Positions 1 through 8,168 of a stretch of DNA of 44,823 nucleotides are shown piece after piece. This DNA is from an uncultured Mucilaginibacter sp. (GTDB taxonomy: Bacteria > Bacteroidota > Bacteroidia > Sphingobacteriales > Sphingobacteriaceae), in the NCBI RefSeq assembly GCF_946479965.1, contig NZ_CAMLHX010000032.1, forward strand, positions 1 through 44,823, written 5' to 3'. The notes below the pieces were generated by a model. That model worked only from the letters and a program-made list of their open reading frames with translations, made no database searches and was not told the origin of the DNA. How positions within the stretch are numbered: position 1 is the stretch's first letter; each line of letters opens with the position of its first letter. The translations under genes and the position numbers were made by a program.

Positions 1-516
1 AACACCGGCTGGTATGGTAATGCGGATGTTCTTTCCGTTAACGGTAAGGGTTTGCTTATGCGTTTCGGCAATTTGGTTCAGGTTAAGTTGCAGTTCGGCG
101 TTATAATCCTGTCCCCGGTATCTGGGCTGCCTGCCTCTGCCGCCACCACCTCCGCCAAACATGGATTGAAAGAAATCAGAAAAATCATCGCCGCTGCCAA
201 ATCCTTCAAAATCAAACCCCTGCGCGCCACCGCCGCCATAACTGCGCTGCTGGTTCTGCTGCTGTTGCCGGGCTTGGTCATAAGCTTCACCATGCTGCCA
301 GTTCTCGCCGTACTTATCGTATTTTTTGCGCTTTTCTGGATCAGCCAGCACCTCGTTGGCTTCATTAAGTTGTTGAAATTTCTTATTAGCTTCGGCGTCG
401 TTAGGGTTAAGGTCGGGGTGGTACTTGCGCGCGAGTTTGCGGTAAGCATTTTTTATGTCTTTATCTGATGCTGTTTTGTCCAGCCCTAAAACCTTATAAT
501 AGTCAATAAACGCCAT
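1..516 (-). CDS. cbpA: DnaJ-class co-chaperone, CbpA type (3' end missing)
   Basis: This is a J-domain co-chaperone that would stimulate the ATPase of DnaK. The gene runs off the left edge, so only the first 172 codons are present; CbpA proteins are about 300 residues, so roughly 130 are missing. The J domain covers residues 4-70 with the diagnostic HPD tripeptide at 33-35 (KYHPDLNP). A Gln-rich then Gly/Phe-rich linker follows (about 83-128, with a run of six Gly). The first beta-sandwich substrate-binding domain starts near 135 ([10 protein letters not shown]). No CxxCxGxG zinc repeats occur between linker and sandwich, which points to CbpA (class B) rather than DnaJ proper. The start is the ATG at 514-516. 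Two open frames that overlap it (one per strand) are shadows. Confidence 0.93.
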   Translation of the reverse strand, partial: MAFIDYYKVLGLDKTASDKDIKNAYRKLARKYHPDLNPNDAEANKKFQQLNEANEVLADPEKRKKYDKYGENWQHGEAYDQARQQQQNQQRSYGGGGAQGFDFEGFGSGDDFSDFFQSMFGGGGGGRGRQPRYRGQDYNAELQLNLNQIAETHKQTLTVNGKNIRITIPAGV

Positions 517-602
517 AGTTGTTTAGTTGTAAATACTAAACTTTAAATATAGCGGAATGGTTTTTATAAATAAATGACGGTGGTCAGTACCTGACCTGCA
601 AA

Positions 603-824
603 TTAGAGATCTGTCGCGCCTGCGCGACCGCGTTTTATGTAGTTGCGGATATCTAAAACAATACCTGCAAAAAAGTAAAATATAAGCGGGAAGCCTACGG
701 CTAAAAACGAAGAGTAAATAAAAAACAGCCTGATCTTAGAGATAGAAATATTAAAGCGCTCGCCTAAATAGGTGCAAACTCCAAAAGAATACCGTTCAAA
801 AAAAGTGATCAGTTGTTGTAACAT
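603..824 (-). CDS. PspC-domain small membrane protein
   Basis: A 73-residue protein resembling the short PspC-like proteins of Bacteroidota. The first third (ERYSFGVCTYLGERFNIS) matches the amphipathic start of the PspC domain, followed by one strong membrane segment at about residues 32-58. PspC in enterobacteria is an inner-membrane partner in the phage-shock response; the role of these short stand-alone versions is not established. It begins 6 bases after the stop codon of the DUF2851 gene, so the two are almost certainly co-transcribed. Confidence 0.75.
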   Translation of the reverse strand: MLQQLITFFERYSFGVCTYLGERFNISISKIRLFFIYSSFLAVGFPLIFYFFAGIVLDIRNYIKRGRAGATDL

Positions 825-830
825 AATTAA

Positions 831-2117
831 TCAGGATAACTTTAATATTTTATTTCCAACGCTGCATTGCAGGCATTTCTTATAATTACAATAATAATTC
901 TTCAATTCCAGCAGCGCCTGCGATTCAAATGCCGAGGCCGCCTTAACACCTAACGAGTTAAAATCAGCAATAATCTGATTTTGCTCGCCGGGTAAACTTT
1001 CCAACAGTTTTAAACTACGATCAATGTAGTATTGCTGCTGATGATGCTTACCATAACTAAACAAAAATACAGCTAAAGTGTTTAAAAGTAACACATTAAT
1101 TGATGCCGCGCCGAAATTTTTCGGGAAAGGTTTAGAAATTTTATCAAAACGGTACCTGTCGTCCCAATAAGCGTTTACTTTTATCCCATCAAATAGGTCG
1201 CCCAGGGCTTTTACGTCTCTTATATCAAGCACTTTTGAAAACAGGTGATTGGAGCTTACTACCAATGCGGCAAACTGCGCCAACCTGATTGTAGGGAAGT
1301 TCTGCGGGCGCAGACGCATAAACTTCCACAAGTGCTTTTCAATTGGTTGTAAATTGTATTTTTTGCGAAGGAAAGCGTATTCTTTTTTTAGTTGCTGCGG
1401 ATATTCGTCTTCCAATTCATCCTCCAACATACCGGCCTGACCAAATATCAATGCCTCAATTTGCAGCGGGTTATTTTTGTTTTTAGCCAAAATATTTTGT
1501 GGCAGCGATCGGGCCATCAATTCAAACGGCAAGGCGTTGGTTTTAAAGCCAAAGTTGGCCGCCAAAAACTGGTAAAAAGTTTCTTCCCAATCGCCGCGGT
1601 TAACTTCAAGCGCGGCAATTACTGCGGCTGATTTCTTCTCCAGGCGTTCTATTAATACCCGCGTAAGCCAGGTGCGCAGGGTAAAATCGTCTAGCTTACC
1701 TATACTGTTCTCACATGGAATAATAGTCTTTTCGCCATAAACCAGGTTGTGATATTTAATATACAGGTCTTCGGGAATGCGGTCTTTTAATTCGAGGGTG
1801 GGGATACGCCTGCCGTTAGTCAATACAAGCGGTGAATCATCGCGGTAAACTACATGCAGAACAACGTTGTTATAGGCACCGTCGATAGTGTGGTTATGTT
1901 TTTGCCAATCGGAAGAATTGATGTGGAGTTCAATGTTTCCTGCCCAGGAGGTATCGCTTATACGAACACGCCCGTTATGAAAATCAGGACCTGAATCTGT
2001 ATTGTGCATCCCCGCCGAATAGATCTCCAGTTCTTCACCATCAGTAGTTTGCAATGCAGCGCGTTCAAACAAACGGAACTTCCATACATAGTGCAAAAAA
2101 TCCTCAGTGATAAGCAT
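831..2117 (-). CDS. DUF2851 family protein
   Basis: A 428-residue soluble protein of the DUF2851 family, recognised from its N-terminus (TEDFLHYVWKFRLF) and the block SGPDFHNGRVRI at about residues 43-54. There is no signal peptide or membrane segment. The family is nearly confined to Bacteroidota and has no assigned function. A Cys cluster near the C-terminus (CNYKKCLQC) could bind a metal, which is inference. It is the first gene of a two-gene unit with the PspC-like gene downstream. Confidence 0.85.
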   Translation of the reverse strand: MLITEDFLHYVWKFRLFERAALQTTDGEELEIYSAGMHNTDSGPDFHNGRVRISDTSWAGNIELHINSSDWQKHNHTIDGAYNNVVLHVVYRDDSPLVLTNGRRIPTLELKDRIPEDLYIKYHNLVYGEKTIIPCENSIGKLDDFTLRTWLTRVLIERLEKKSAAVIAALEVNRGDWEETFYQFLAANFGFKTNALPFELMARSLPQNILAKNKNNPLQIEALIFGQAGMLEDELEDEYPQQLKKEYAFLRKKYNLQPIEKHLWKFMRLRPQNFPTIRLAQFAALVVSSNHLFSKVLDIRDVKALGDLFDGIKVNAYWDDRYRFDKISKPFPKNFGAASINVLLLNTLAVFLFSYGKHHQQQYYIDRSLKLLESLPGEQNQIIADFNSLGVKAASAFESQALLELKNYYCNYKKCLQCSVGNKILKLS

Positions 2118-2170
2118 AATGCTAAGATAGTTAGTTTCCAGTTAAAATCATAACGGTTTCAAACCCATCG

Positions 2171-2632
2171 TTATGTTTTTAACAACGTGGTCAACTCCCC
2201 AATCAACTTAACCTGCGCCTCATTAACCTTAACACAAGCTTCATCAACATTAAACCAACCCGCACGGTCAACTTCAGGAAAGCTGGCCATTTTACCAGAG
2301 CGCGGCGGCCATTCTATTTCAAAAACATTACTAATTATCGTTTCATGGTCAATATCCCCTTCAACGGCCCAGGCATGCACCGTTTTGCCGCTTTTCAATT
2401 TTATGGGGGATAGTTTGATGAAATCGCCGTCAACCGACTGCCCCGTCTCTTCTAAAAATTCCCGCTTGGCAGCCAATAACGCATCCTCATCGTCTAAAAA
2501 CTCTCCTTTTGGGATTGACCACGCGCCTGCATCTTTATTTTTAAAGAACGGCCCACCCGGATGCACCAGGAAAACCTGCAGTTGATTGTTGATGTTGCGG
2601 TAAAGTAAAATTCCGGCGCTTTGTTTAGACAT
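2171..2632 (-). CDS. NUDIX hydrolase
   Basis: A 153-residue hydrolase of the NUDIX superfamily, which cleaves nucleoside diphosphates linked to another moiety. The full NUDIX box is present at about residues 43-65: G, five residues, E, seven residues, REFLEETGQ, giving the Mg-binding glutamates. The N-terminus (SAGILLYR) and the DAGAWSIPKG segment resemble the MutT/DATP-pyrophosphohydrolase type active on small substrates, but the exact substrate cannot be read from sequence. It is divergent from riboflavin synthase, with 80 bases between the starts. Confidence 0.9.
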   Translation of the reverse strand: MSKQSAGILLYRNINNQLQVFLVHPGGPFFKNKDAGAWSIPKGEFLDDEDALLAAKREFLEETGQSVDGDFIKLSPIKLKSGKTVHAWAVEGDIDHETIISNVFEIEWPPRSGKMASFPEVDRAGWFNVDEACVKVNEAQVKLIGELTTLLKT

Positions 2633-2685
2633 ATTGTCGCTTTTAGCAAATGTATCGTCAATATAATTAATTTTGCGAAACCATG

Positions 2686-2710
2686 CTCCCCCTTTAGGGG
2701 GCCGGGGGGC
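2686..2710. repeat. C/G-rich palindromic intergenic repeat before ribE
   Basis: CCCCC (2688-2692), loop TTTA, GGGGG (2697-2701), followed by a second G-run ending at 2709. The element lies 3 bases before the ribE ATG. It has the look of the short GC-rich dispersed palindromes common in Bacteroidota intergenic DNA. In a transcript it would form a small hairpin directly in front of the start codon. There is no FMN riboswitch architecture here. Confidence 0.5.
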
Positions 2711-2712
2711 TA

Positions 2713-3297
2713 ATGTTTACAGGAATAATAGAAACTTTAGGTACTATAACCAACTTACAGCACGAGCAGGGGAACCTGCACATCACTGTCGAATCTGCTA
2801 TATCCAACGAATTAAAAATCGATCAGTCTGTTGCGCATAACGGCGTTTGCTTAACTGTGGTTGGTGTGGCTGATGGCAGGCACACCGTGACCGCTATTGC
2901 AGAAACACTTAATAAAACCAGCCTTGGCCATTTTAACTTGGGTGATCCGGTGAACCTGGAACGTTGCATGCAGATGAATGCGCGATTGGACGGCCACATA
3001 GTACAGGGCCACGTTGATCAAACTGCAATTTGCACCCTATTTAAAGAACTGGATGGCAGCTGGGAGTACACATTTGAATATGATGCGGCTTTAGGCAATG
3101 TTACTGTTGAAAAAGGCTCTGTCTGCGTAAACGGCATTAGTCTTACTGTAGTCAACTCGCAGGCCAACAGCTTTTCGGTAGCCATAATCCCGTATACCTA
3201 CCAGCATACTAACCTGCATAACGTACGCGAAGGATCAGTGGTTAACCTTGAGTTTGATATAATTGGCAAATACGTAGCCCGTTTAATGCAGCGTTAA
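2713..3297 (+). CDS. ribE: Riboflavin synthase, alpha chain
   Basis: Catalyses dismutation of two 6,7-dimethyl-8-ribityllumazines into riboflavin, the last step of the pathway. At 194 residues it has the normal length. It begins with the hallmark MFTGIIE, and shows the two internally homologous lumazine-binding barrels: residues 1-90 with NGVCLTV and 95-190 with VNGISLTVV. Between them lies HIVQGHVDQ, matching the conserved GHxxxGHVD region. The gene stands alone rather than in a rib cluster, and its stop lies 3 bases from that of the convergent TPR gene. Confidence 0.96.
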   Translation: MFTGIIETLGTITNLQHEQGNLHITVESAISNELKIDQSVAHNGVCLTVVGVADGRHTVTAIAETLNKTSLGHFNLGDPVNLERCMQMNARLDGHIVQGHVDQTAICTLFKELDGSWEYTFEYDAALGNVTVEKGSVCVNGISLTVVNSQANSFSVAIIPYTYQHTNLHNVREGSVVNLEFDIIGKYVARLMQR

Positions 3298-3300
3298 GTG

Positions 3301-4455
3301 TTACTTCGTTTTAATTGTTAATTGCTCCAGGCGGCTTTTGGTATAGGCTATATATTCCTTTTCTTCCTTTTCATCGGGTTTTGCTGCAAGGTATTTCTTA
3401 AAATATTTTAGCGCGCTTTTCTGATCATTCAATTTCACATCATATAAGTTAGCCAGGAAATAAAAAGTAAGCGCCTTTTCATCGTATAGCAGGGCTTTTT
3501 GGTAAGATGCCAGCGCTTTGCTTAATTGTTTAGTGGTTTCGTAGCTATCTGCCATTTCGCTGTAATAGGTATTGGTGCTAGGGGAGATGCTTAATTTAAT
3601 AGCCTTTTCAAAGAATGATATGGCATTTTTTTGATCCTTTAGCTGCTTATAACATGCCGCGGTAAAATATGCAGTGACTTCCGTTTGCGATATCTCTGGC
3701 ATTGCTACCAAAGTTTCAATGCCGCAACGGTAATTTTTAGTGTGGTAATAGGCTACGCCCAACTTGGTAGTAACAAATGCCGATTCATCTCCGGCTTTTA
3801 TCAGTTGTTCGCCTGTTTTTACGGCAAGCGGCCATTTTTTTTGTGCCGATGCCAGTCGCAGTAAACTTTCAAGCAGAATAATGTTCTCAGGATCTGCCGC
3901 TATTGCTACCGACAGTACTTTTTCTGCCTGCGCAAACTGTTGTAGTTTTACATAAAGATCGCTCAGGTCTGATGCTACATCAAATTCGACTGAATCAAGT
4001 TTGTTGGCTTTTTGAAGATATTTAAGCTGCGAGACAGGGTCTAACCGTTTAAAGTTGGCCAGATCTTTATAAACCTCAAAGTTAGTACTGTCTATTAAAA
4101 TATACTTTTTTAAGAAACCTTCGGCCTTAAAAACGTTACCACGGCGCAGATTAATATTAGCCATATTTTGCAGTGAAACCTTATCAGTCGTATCACGATC
4201 ATACATCCGCTGATAAAAACCCTCAGCTTCGGCCAGCTTATTACCCATTGATGCTGTATAAGCCAATCTTGATAGTTCTTTTGCATTAGTAACCGGCTCA
4301 GTGTACACTGTTTTTAAATAATTAAACGCCTCTGCAAACCGGTTATTCTGGTAATATTCCAGCAGTAATGCGTCATCGGTTTTGCGGGCTTGCTGTGCTA
4401 AACACGTTGTATAAGTGGCTATAAATAGTAAAAGAGAAGTAAATATCAATTTCAT
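3301..4455 (-). CDS. Exported TPR-repeat protein
   Basis: A 384-residue protein with a signal peptide (MKLIFTSLLLFIATYTTCLA, cut before QQ) followed by repeated 34-residue helical hairpins. The repeats show TPR spacing with small/aromatic positions, for example AEGFYQRMYDRDTT near 75, AEKVLSVAIAADPEN near 178 and AISFFEKAIKLSIS near 280, running to about residue 365. TPR arrays bind partner proteins; nothing identifies the partner. The protein is likely periplasmic. The gene is divergent from the coiled-coil gene at 4551. Confidence 0.85.
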   Translation of the reverse strand: MKLIFTSLLLFIATYTTCLAQQARKTDDALLLEYYQNNRFAEAFNYLKTVYTEPVTNAKELSRLAYTASMGNKLAEAEGFYQRMYDRDTTDKVSLQNMANINLRRGNVFKAEGFLKKYILIDSTNFEVYKDLANFKRLDPVSQLKYLQKANKLDSVEFDVASDLSDLYVKLQQFAQAEKVLSVAIAADPENIILLESLLRLASAQKKWPLAVKTGEQLIKAGDESAFVTTKLGVAYYHTKNYRCGIETLVAMPEISQTEVTAYFTAACYKQLKDQKNAISFFEKAIKLSISPSTNTYYSEMADSYETTKQLSKALASYQKALLYDEKALTFYFLANLYDVKLNDQKSALKYFKKYLAAKPDEKEEKEYIAYTKSRLEQLTIKTK

Positions 4456-4550
4456 TTAACTAAAGTATTAGTTAAAATTGAGATATCCAAATCTTAAACA
4501 AAAAACCTTTTACGGGGTTACATCTATAATAAAACTTAAAAAACATACTT

Positions 4551-4844
4551 ATGGATACGTTAAAGAAATTTGGATTGATGGAGAAAATAGTCCACGAGTT
4601 GGAAGACTTAAGGAACAGTCAGCAGGCAATAATGCAAAAGCTTGCCAAAATAGAAGTGGACAACATTGATCTGGGCGATAAACGGTTGGAAAAAGTTCTG
4701 CCCGATATGCACCAACGCATTGCCGACAACCTTGATGCTATAGCCGCATTAATGGAAGATTTTGCAGAGCAGACCGACAAATTCAGCGACAAGAATAACA
4801 TCACAGCGCTTAAAGAACAAGAAGCTATAGAAAACTTAAAATAA
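4551..4844 (+). CDS. Small coiled-coil protein, unknown function
   Basis: A 97-residue hydrophilic protein with no signal peptide. Nearly the whole length is predicted helix with heptad-like Leu/Ile spacing (LKKFGLMEKIVHELEDL, then LAKIEVDNIDL). The central MHQRIADNLDAIAALME block could form a short helical bundle. I do not recognise the family. The start is the ATG at 4551; an ATG at codon 9 is an alternative. It is a single-gene unit followed by a clear terminator. Confidence 0.7.
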   Translation: MDTLKKFGLMEKIVHELEDLRNSQQAIMQKLAKIEVDNIDLGDKRLEKVLPDMHQRIADNLDAIAALMEDFAEQTDKFSDKNNITALKEQEAIENLK

Positions 4845-4847
4845 TAG

Positions 4848-4870
4848 AAGCCCCGAAAGGGGCTTTGTTG
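4848..4870 (+). terminator. Rho-independent terminator after the coiled-coil gene
   Basis: Seven-base perfect stem AAGCCCC (4848-4854) / GGGGCTT (4859-4865) with a stable GAAA tetraloop, then a T-rich tail. It lies 4 bases after the stop codon. Confidence 0.85.
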
Positions 4871-4982
4871 TTTAGAAAAGGAATATTAGTGAAATCGTTT
4901 AACGCCGCCGGGAGGCGAATTAAATTAGCGCGTCAAGCCCCAAAATAGGCCGATCCATCCGAATTGTAAAAGCATCCAATCT

Positions 4983-5489
4983 TTACTTCTTATCAAGAAA
5001 GTCCGGCGGATAAACTACCTGCCCATGCTTTTGGGCAATAGCCTCTAGCTTTTTTATAGCATCTGGTGTCATCGGCGGCGGTGGGAGAAATTCACCGGCA
5101 GCTACCGGTTCCCCAATTTCTTCAAAAAATGCTTCTAACCCGGCCGGGACAACGGTGCAAAGCAAATGTGCTACCTGATCACTTACATTTTTAAAATAAT
5201 GCACTATACCACCTCTGGGAATTACCACATAGGAGCCTTTAGTTGCCGAATAAGACCCGGCTTCAGAATGAACTTCCACCTCGCCGTCAACAACATAAAA
5301 GGTTTCATAAAAATTGGCATGAGAATGAGGCCCGGGGCCACTTTGAGGAGGTATCAGCATATCAATAGTTGCAAAAGCACCATTGGTTTGCTTGCCAGAA
5401 ATAAGTACACGATAGTTATCGCCCACGATTGATAATATTTCTCCGCCTTTTGGTTCGACTGTTATCGGTGCAGGTTTTACGTTTTCCAT
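4983..5489 (-). CDS. Single-domain cupin protein
   Basis: A 168-residue cupin. Cupin motif 1 is GPGPHSHANFYETFYVVDGEVEV (two His and a Glu as metal ligands, with the usual H-x-H...E spacing); motif 2 is PRGGIVHYFKN with the last His. This matches the quercetin-dioxygenase-like metal cupins, but such proteins have varied substrates, so no reaction can be assigned. I chose the ATG at 5487-5489 (MENVKP): the open frame extends 16 codons further, but homology to cupins begins after this Met and an AGGGAAAT stretch precedes it by about 12 bases. Confidence 0.82.
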   Translation of the reverse strand: MENVKPAPITVEPKGGEILSIVGDNYRVLISGKQTNGAFATIDMLIPPQSGPGPHSHANFYETFYVVDGEVEVHSEAGSYSATKGSYVVIPRGGIVHYFKNVSDQVAHLLCTVVPAGLEAFFEEIGEPVAAGEFLPPPPMTPDAIKKLEAIAQKHGQVVYPPDFLDKK

Positions 5490-5722
5490 AATAATGTTGT
5501 TTATTTCCCTGTGCCGGAATTTACAATCTTCAGGCAATGAATGTGTAATGCAAACATAACCCTGCGGCAGCTATTATTGTTTTGTTGATTGAGCAATGGG
5601 AATAGCTTAATGCCAAGGCCGGGAGAACTTTTTGTCTTGGGTTGTTTATATCTATTTTACCAAAAACCATAAAACTGTTTTGCGCTTTTGTGCTGCAAGC
5701 TTATCTTGCCAATAAAAAACCT

Positions 5723-6478
5723 TTGCAATTCCCCATCGACATCCATATCGGAAGATCAGCCATCCCGCTACATCTTATTTTTGAAACGCTTGCTTATTTT
5801 ATCGGGTATCGTTATTACGCATATCTCCGTAAGCACCAGCTTGATGCTATAAGTAACCAAAACCGTTTATATATTTTTATAGGAGCAGCATTTGGTGCTT
5901 TTATAGGTTCACATCTCGTTGGGATATTTGAAAATCCGGCCGGCCTTTCTAATTTAAGCTTGATATATTTTATGAGTAATAAAACAATTGTGGGAGGGAT
6001 GCTGGGTGGCTTAGTAGGAGTTGAACTTGTAAAAAAGCAGATAGGCGTAAAGGTATCTTCCGGCGATCTGATGGTTTACCCACTAATATTGGCCATGATA
6101 ATTGGCAGGATTGGTTGCTTTTTGGCGGGACTAAAAGACGGCACCTTAGGCATAGCTTCATCATTACCCTGGGCAATTGATTTTGGCGATGGGGTGCCCC
6201 GGCATCCCACCAATTTATACGAAATTCTTTTCTGGATATTGTTATGGGTCGCGTTAGTATTGATTGAACGGAAGCATACTTTTTCTAATGGCTCCAGGTT
6301 CAAAGTATTTATGGTAAGCTATTTAATATTCAGGTTGTTGATAGAATTTATAAAGCCGGCATATTTTTTCCCGATAGGCTTGTCAACAATACAATTGGTT
6401 TGTATGGCAGGTATTTTGTATTATTATAAAGTTTTTTTAAAGCCAAATTGCCTATTCCAACCTAAAACACATGCCTGA
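5723..6478 (+). CDS. Divergent Lgt-like (prolipoprotein diacylglyceryl transferase family) membrane protein
   Basis: An integral membrane protein of about 251 residues with around seven hydrophobic segments and the Lgt fold signature. By eye, GGMLGGLVG near 91-99 aligns with the Lgt GGMxFHGGLIG loop, IGRIGCFLAG near 127-136 with GRxGNFxNGE, RHPTNLYE at 160-167 with RHPSQLYE, and FRLLIEFIK with the late Arg/Glu motif. Two residues needed in E. coli Lgt differ: the His103 position is Leu and the Asn146 position is Cys. This is probably not the housekeeping Lgt. No ATG fits the N-terminus; TTG at 5723 (MQFPIDIHIG after initiation) fits family starts, TTG at 5642 would add 27 residues. Its stop overlaps the start of the radical SAM gene (ATGCCTGA), so they are translationally coupled. 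Confidence 0.75.
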   Translation: MQFPIDIHIGRSAIPLHLIFETLAYFIGYRYYAYLRKHQLDAISNQNRLYIFIGAAFGAFIGSHLVGIFENPAGLSNLSLIYFMSNKTIVGGMLGGLVGVELVKKQIGVKVSSGDLMVYPLILAMIIGRIGCFLAGLKDGTLGIASSLPWAIDFGDGVPRHPTNLYEILFWILLWVALVLIERKHTFSNGSRFKVFMVSYLIFRLLIEFIKPAYFFPIGLSTIQLVCMAGILYYYKVFLKPNCLFQPKTHA

Positions 6479-7871
6479 GCGCCCATATATTTATTACGAT
6501 TTTACCCAGAGTGTTTGTTCAACCTGTTTACGCAGGGTTGATGCCAAAATAGTTTTTGAAGACGAAAAGGTATATATGCTGAAAAACTGCCGTATACATG
6601 GTTTTGAAAAAGTATTAATAGCGACAGATATTGAGTACTACAAAAACTGCCGCAATTACGCCAAACGCAGCGAGATCCCGCTTAAGTTTAATACCAAAAC
6701 CCACTTTGGCTGTCCTTACGATTGTGGTTTGTGCCAGGATCATGAACAGCATTCTTGCCTTACCGTTATTGAGGTTACAGACAGGTGCAATTTAAGCTGC
6801 CCAACTTGTTATGCCATGTCGTCGCCAAGCTATGGCAGGCACCGCACGTTGGAGGAAATTGAGGCGATGCTGGATGTGGTTGTTGCCAACGAGGGTGAGC
6901 CCGATGTGGTGCAAATAAGCGGCGGCGAACCTACGGTGCATCCGCAGTTTTTCGAGATCTTAGATATAGCGAAAACCAAACCCATCCGCCATTTAATGCT
7001 GAATACAAACGGCATAAGGATAGCAAAAGATGAGGAGTTTGTTAAGAGACTGGCAACCTACACGCCCGATTTTGAGATCTACCTTCAGTTTGATTCTTTT
7101 AAAAAGGAAGCTTTAGAGCAGTTGCGTGGCGAGGATCTTCGCGAAGTAAGACAGAAAGCAATTGCTAATCTTAATAAATACAATCTCTCCACAACATTGG
7201 TTGTAACACTGCAAAAGGGACTAAACACAGATGAGATAGGCGAAATTATTGAATATGCTTTAAAGCAGCCCTGCGTTCGCGGGGTTACTTTCCAGCCCAC
7301 GCAGCAAGCGGGGCGCCTGGAGAATTTTAACGCCGATACCGACAGATATACTTTAACCGAGGTGCGGTCGGCTATTTTGGAACAAAGCGATGTTTTTAAT
7401 GCTGCCGACTTGATCCCTGTACCCTGCAATCCGGATGCGCTGGTTATGGGATATGCGCTGAAACTTAACGGGCAGGTATTCCCGCTAACCCGTATGATAG
7501 ACCCGAATGATCTGTTGGATAATTCAAAAAACACGATTGTTTATGAACAGGATGAGCAGTTGAAGGGGCATTTGCTTAATATGTTTAGCACGGGTAATTC
7601 AGTTGATAAAGCGACAGAGCATTTAAAGTCGATAATGTGCTGCCTGCCCGAAATAGATGCACCAAACCTGGGATACGACAACCTGTTCCGGGTAATTATT
7701 ATGCAGTTTATTGACGTGCAGAATTTTGATGTACGGGCAATTAAAAAATCATGCGTACACATCGTTAACAAAGACCTTAACATTATTCCCTTTGAAACCA
7801 TGAACATGTTTTACAGGGACGACAAGATTGAATATCTAAATCAGTTAAAGGAGGAAATGAAATGGATATAA
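6471..7871 (+). CDS. Radical SAM enzyme of the Tes/MJ0619 (tetraether lipid synthase-like) type
   Basis: A 466-residue radical SAM protein. The SAM cluster is CNLSCPTC (Cys106, 110, 113), followed by GGEP at 151-154. An N-terminal extension carries extra Cys: C16xxC19, C40 with RIHG, C60, then GCPYDCGLC...C (81, 85, 88, 96). The C-terminal part has VPC (319), CC (390-391) and a MQFIDVQNFDVRAIKKSC block (Cys428). This order (HG motif, GCPxDCGLC, radical SAM, FMDxxxFDxxR-C) is that of MJ0619, the archaeal enzyme that joins lipid chain ends and carries three 4Fe-4S clusters and a rubredoxin-like iron. The usual PFC near the C-terminus is PFE (Glu442) here, so the last auxiliary site may differ. 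Substrate is unknown; the Lgt-like partner suggests a lipid or lipid-linked one. Confidence 0.85.
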   Translation: MPERPYIYYDFTQSVCSTCLRRVDAKIVFEDEKVYMLKNCRIHGFEKVLIATDIEYYKNCRNYAKRSEIPLKFNTKTHFGCPYDCGLCQDHEQHSCLTVIEVTDRCNLSCPTCYAMSSPSYGRHRTLEEIEAMLDVVVANEGEPDVVQISGGEPTVHPQFFEILDIAKTKPIRHLMLNTNGIRIAKDEEFVKRLATYTPDFEIYLQFDSFKKEALEQLRGEDLREVRQKAIANLNKYNLSTTLVVTLQKGLNTDEIGEIIEYALKQPCVRGVTFQPTQQAGRLENFNADTDRYTLTEVRSAILEQSDVFNAADLIPVPCNPDALVMGYALKLNGQVFPLTRMIDPNDLLDNSKNTIVYEQDEQLKGHLLNMFSTGNSVDKATEHLKSIMCCLPEIDAPNLGYDNLFRVIIMQFIDVQNFDVRAIKKSCVHIVNKDLNIIPFETMNMFYRDDKIEYLNQLKEEMKWI

Positions 7872-8143
7872 ATGAGGAGAACAATATCCCGGAAGCAAAA
7901 AAAGATTGGACAATGACGATTGTCGCTATTAACCTCGCCCTAATGGTTATTTATACAATAGTTTTCCGATTATCGAAAGGTACTTATTCAATAATAGGCG
8001 TAGCTTTTTTTATAGCAATACAGATAATAATTTGCCTTTTAATTGCCATATTTTTTCAGCCAAAAGGTTTTTTGCTAAGTGCGCTTGCGATTTTATTGAT
8101 TGGTTTTTCTACTTGTTGGATAGCTTATTCAGGCAATATATAG
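7862..8143 (+). CDS. Small three-helix membrane protein, copy 1 of a tandem pair
   Basis: A 93-residue protein: a charged N-terminus of about 16 residues, then three hydrophobic segments (about 17-36, 43-64, 67-88) with a short QPKG turn between the last two. No known domain. The start ATG overlaps the last 10 bases of the radical SAM gene and sits 7 bases after a strong Shine-Dalgarno (AAGGAGG, 7848-7854), unusual for this phylum. It is related to the next protein: PEAKKDWTMTIVAINL against PEQPKTPAMKIVGYNL, and LSALAILLIGFSTC against LSGLLIIIVGLSFC. Role unknown; as part of the operon it may be a membrane partner of the enzyme pair. Confidence 0.75.
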   Translation: MDINEENNIPEAKKDWTMTIVAINLALMVIYTIVFRLSKGTYSIIGVAFFIAIQIIICLLIAIFFQPKGFLLSALAILLIGFSTCWIAYSGNI

Positions 8144-8168
8144 GCGTAGTTAACCGGTTAAGGAGGAA

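Noticed and set aside
52..468. Long open frames on both strands over 52-468
   Set aside because: They are shadows of the minus-strand DnaJ gene, which is in another frame and has the J domain and HPD motif.
2633..2712. FMN riboswitch before ribE
   Set aside because: Only 80 bases separate the divergent starts and no six-stem RFN pattern is present.
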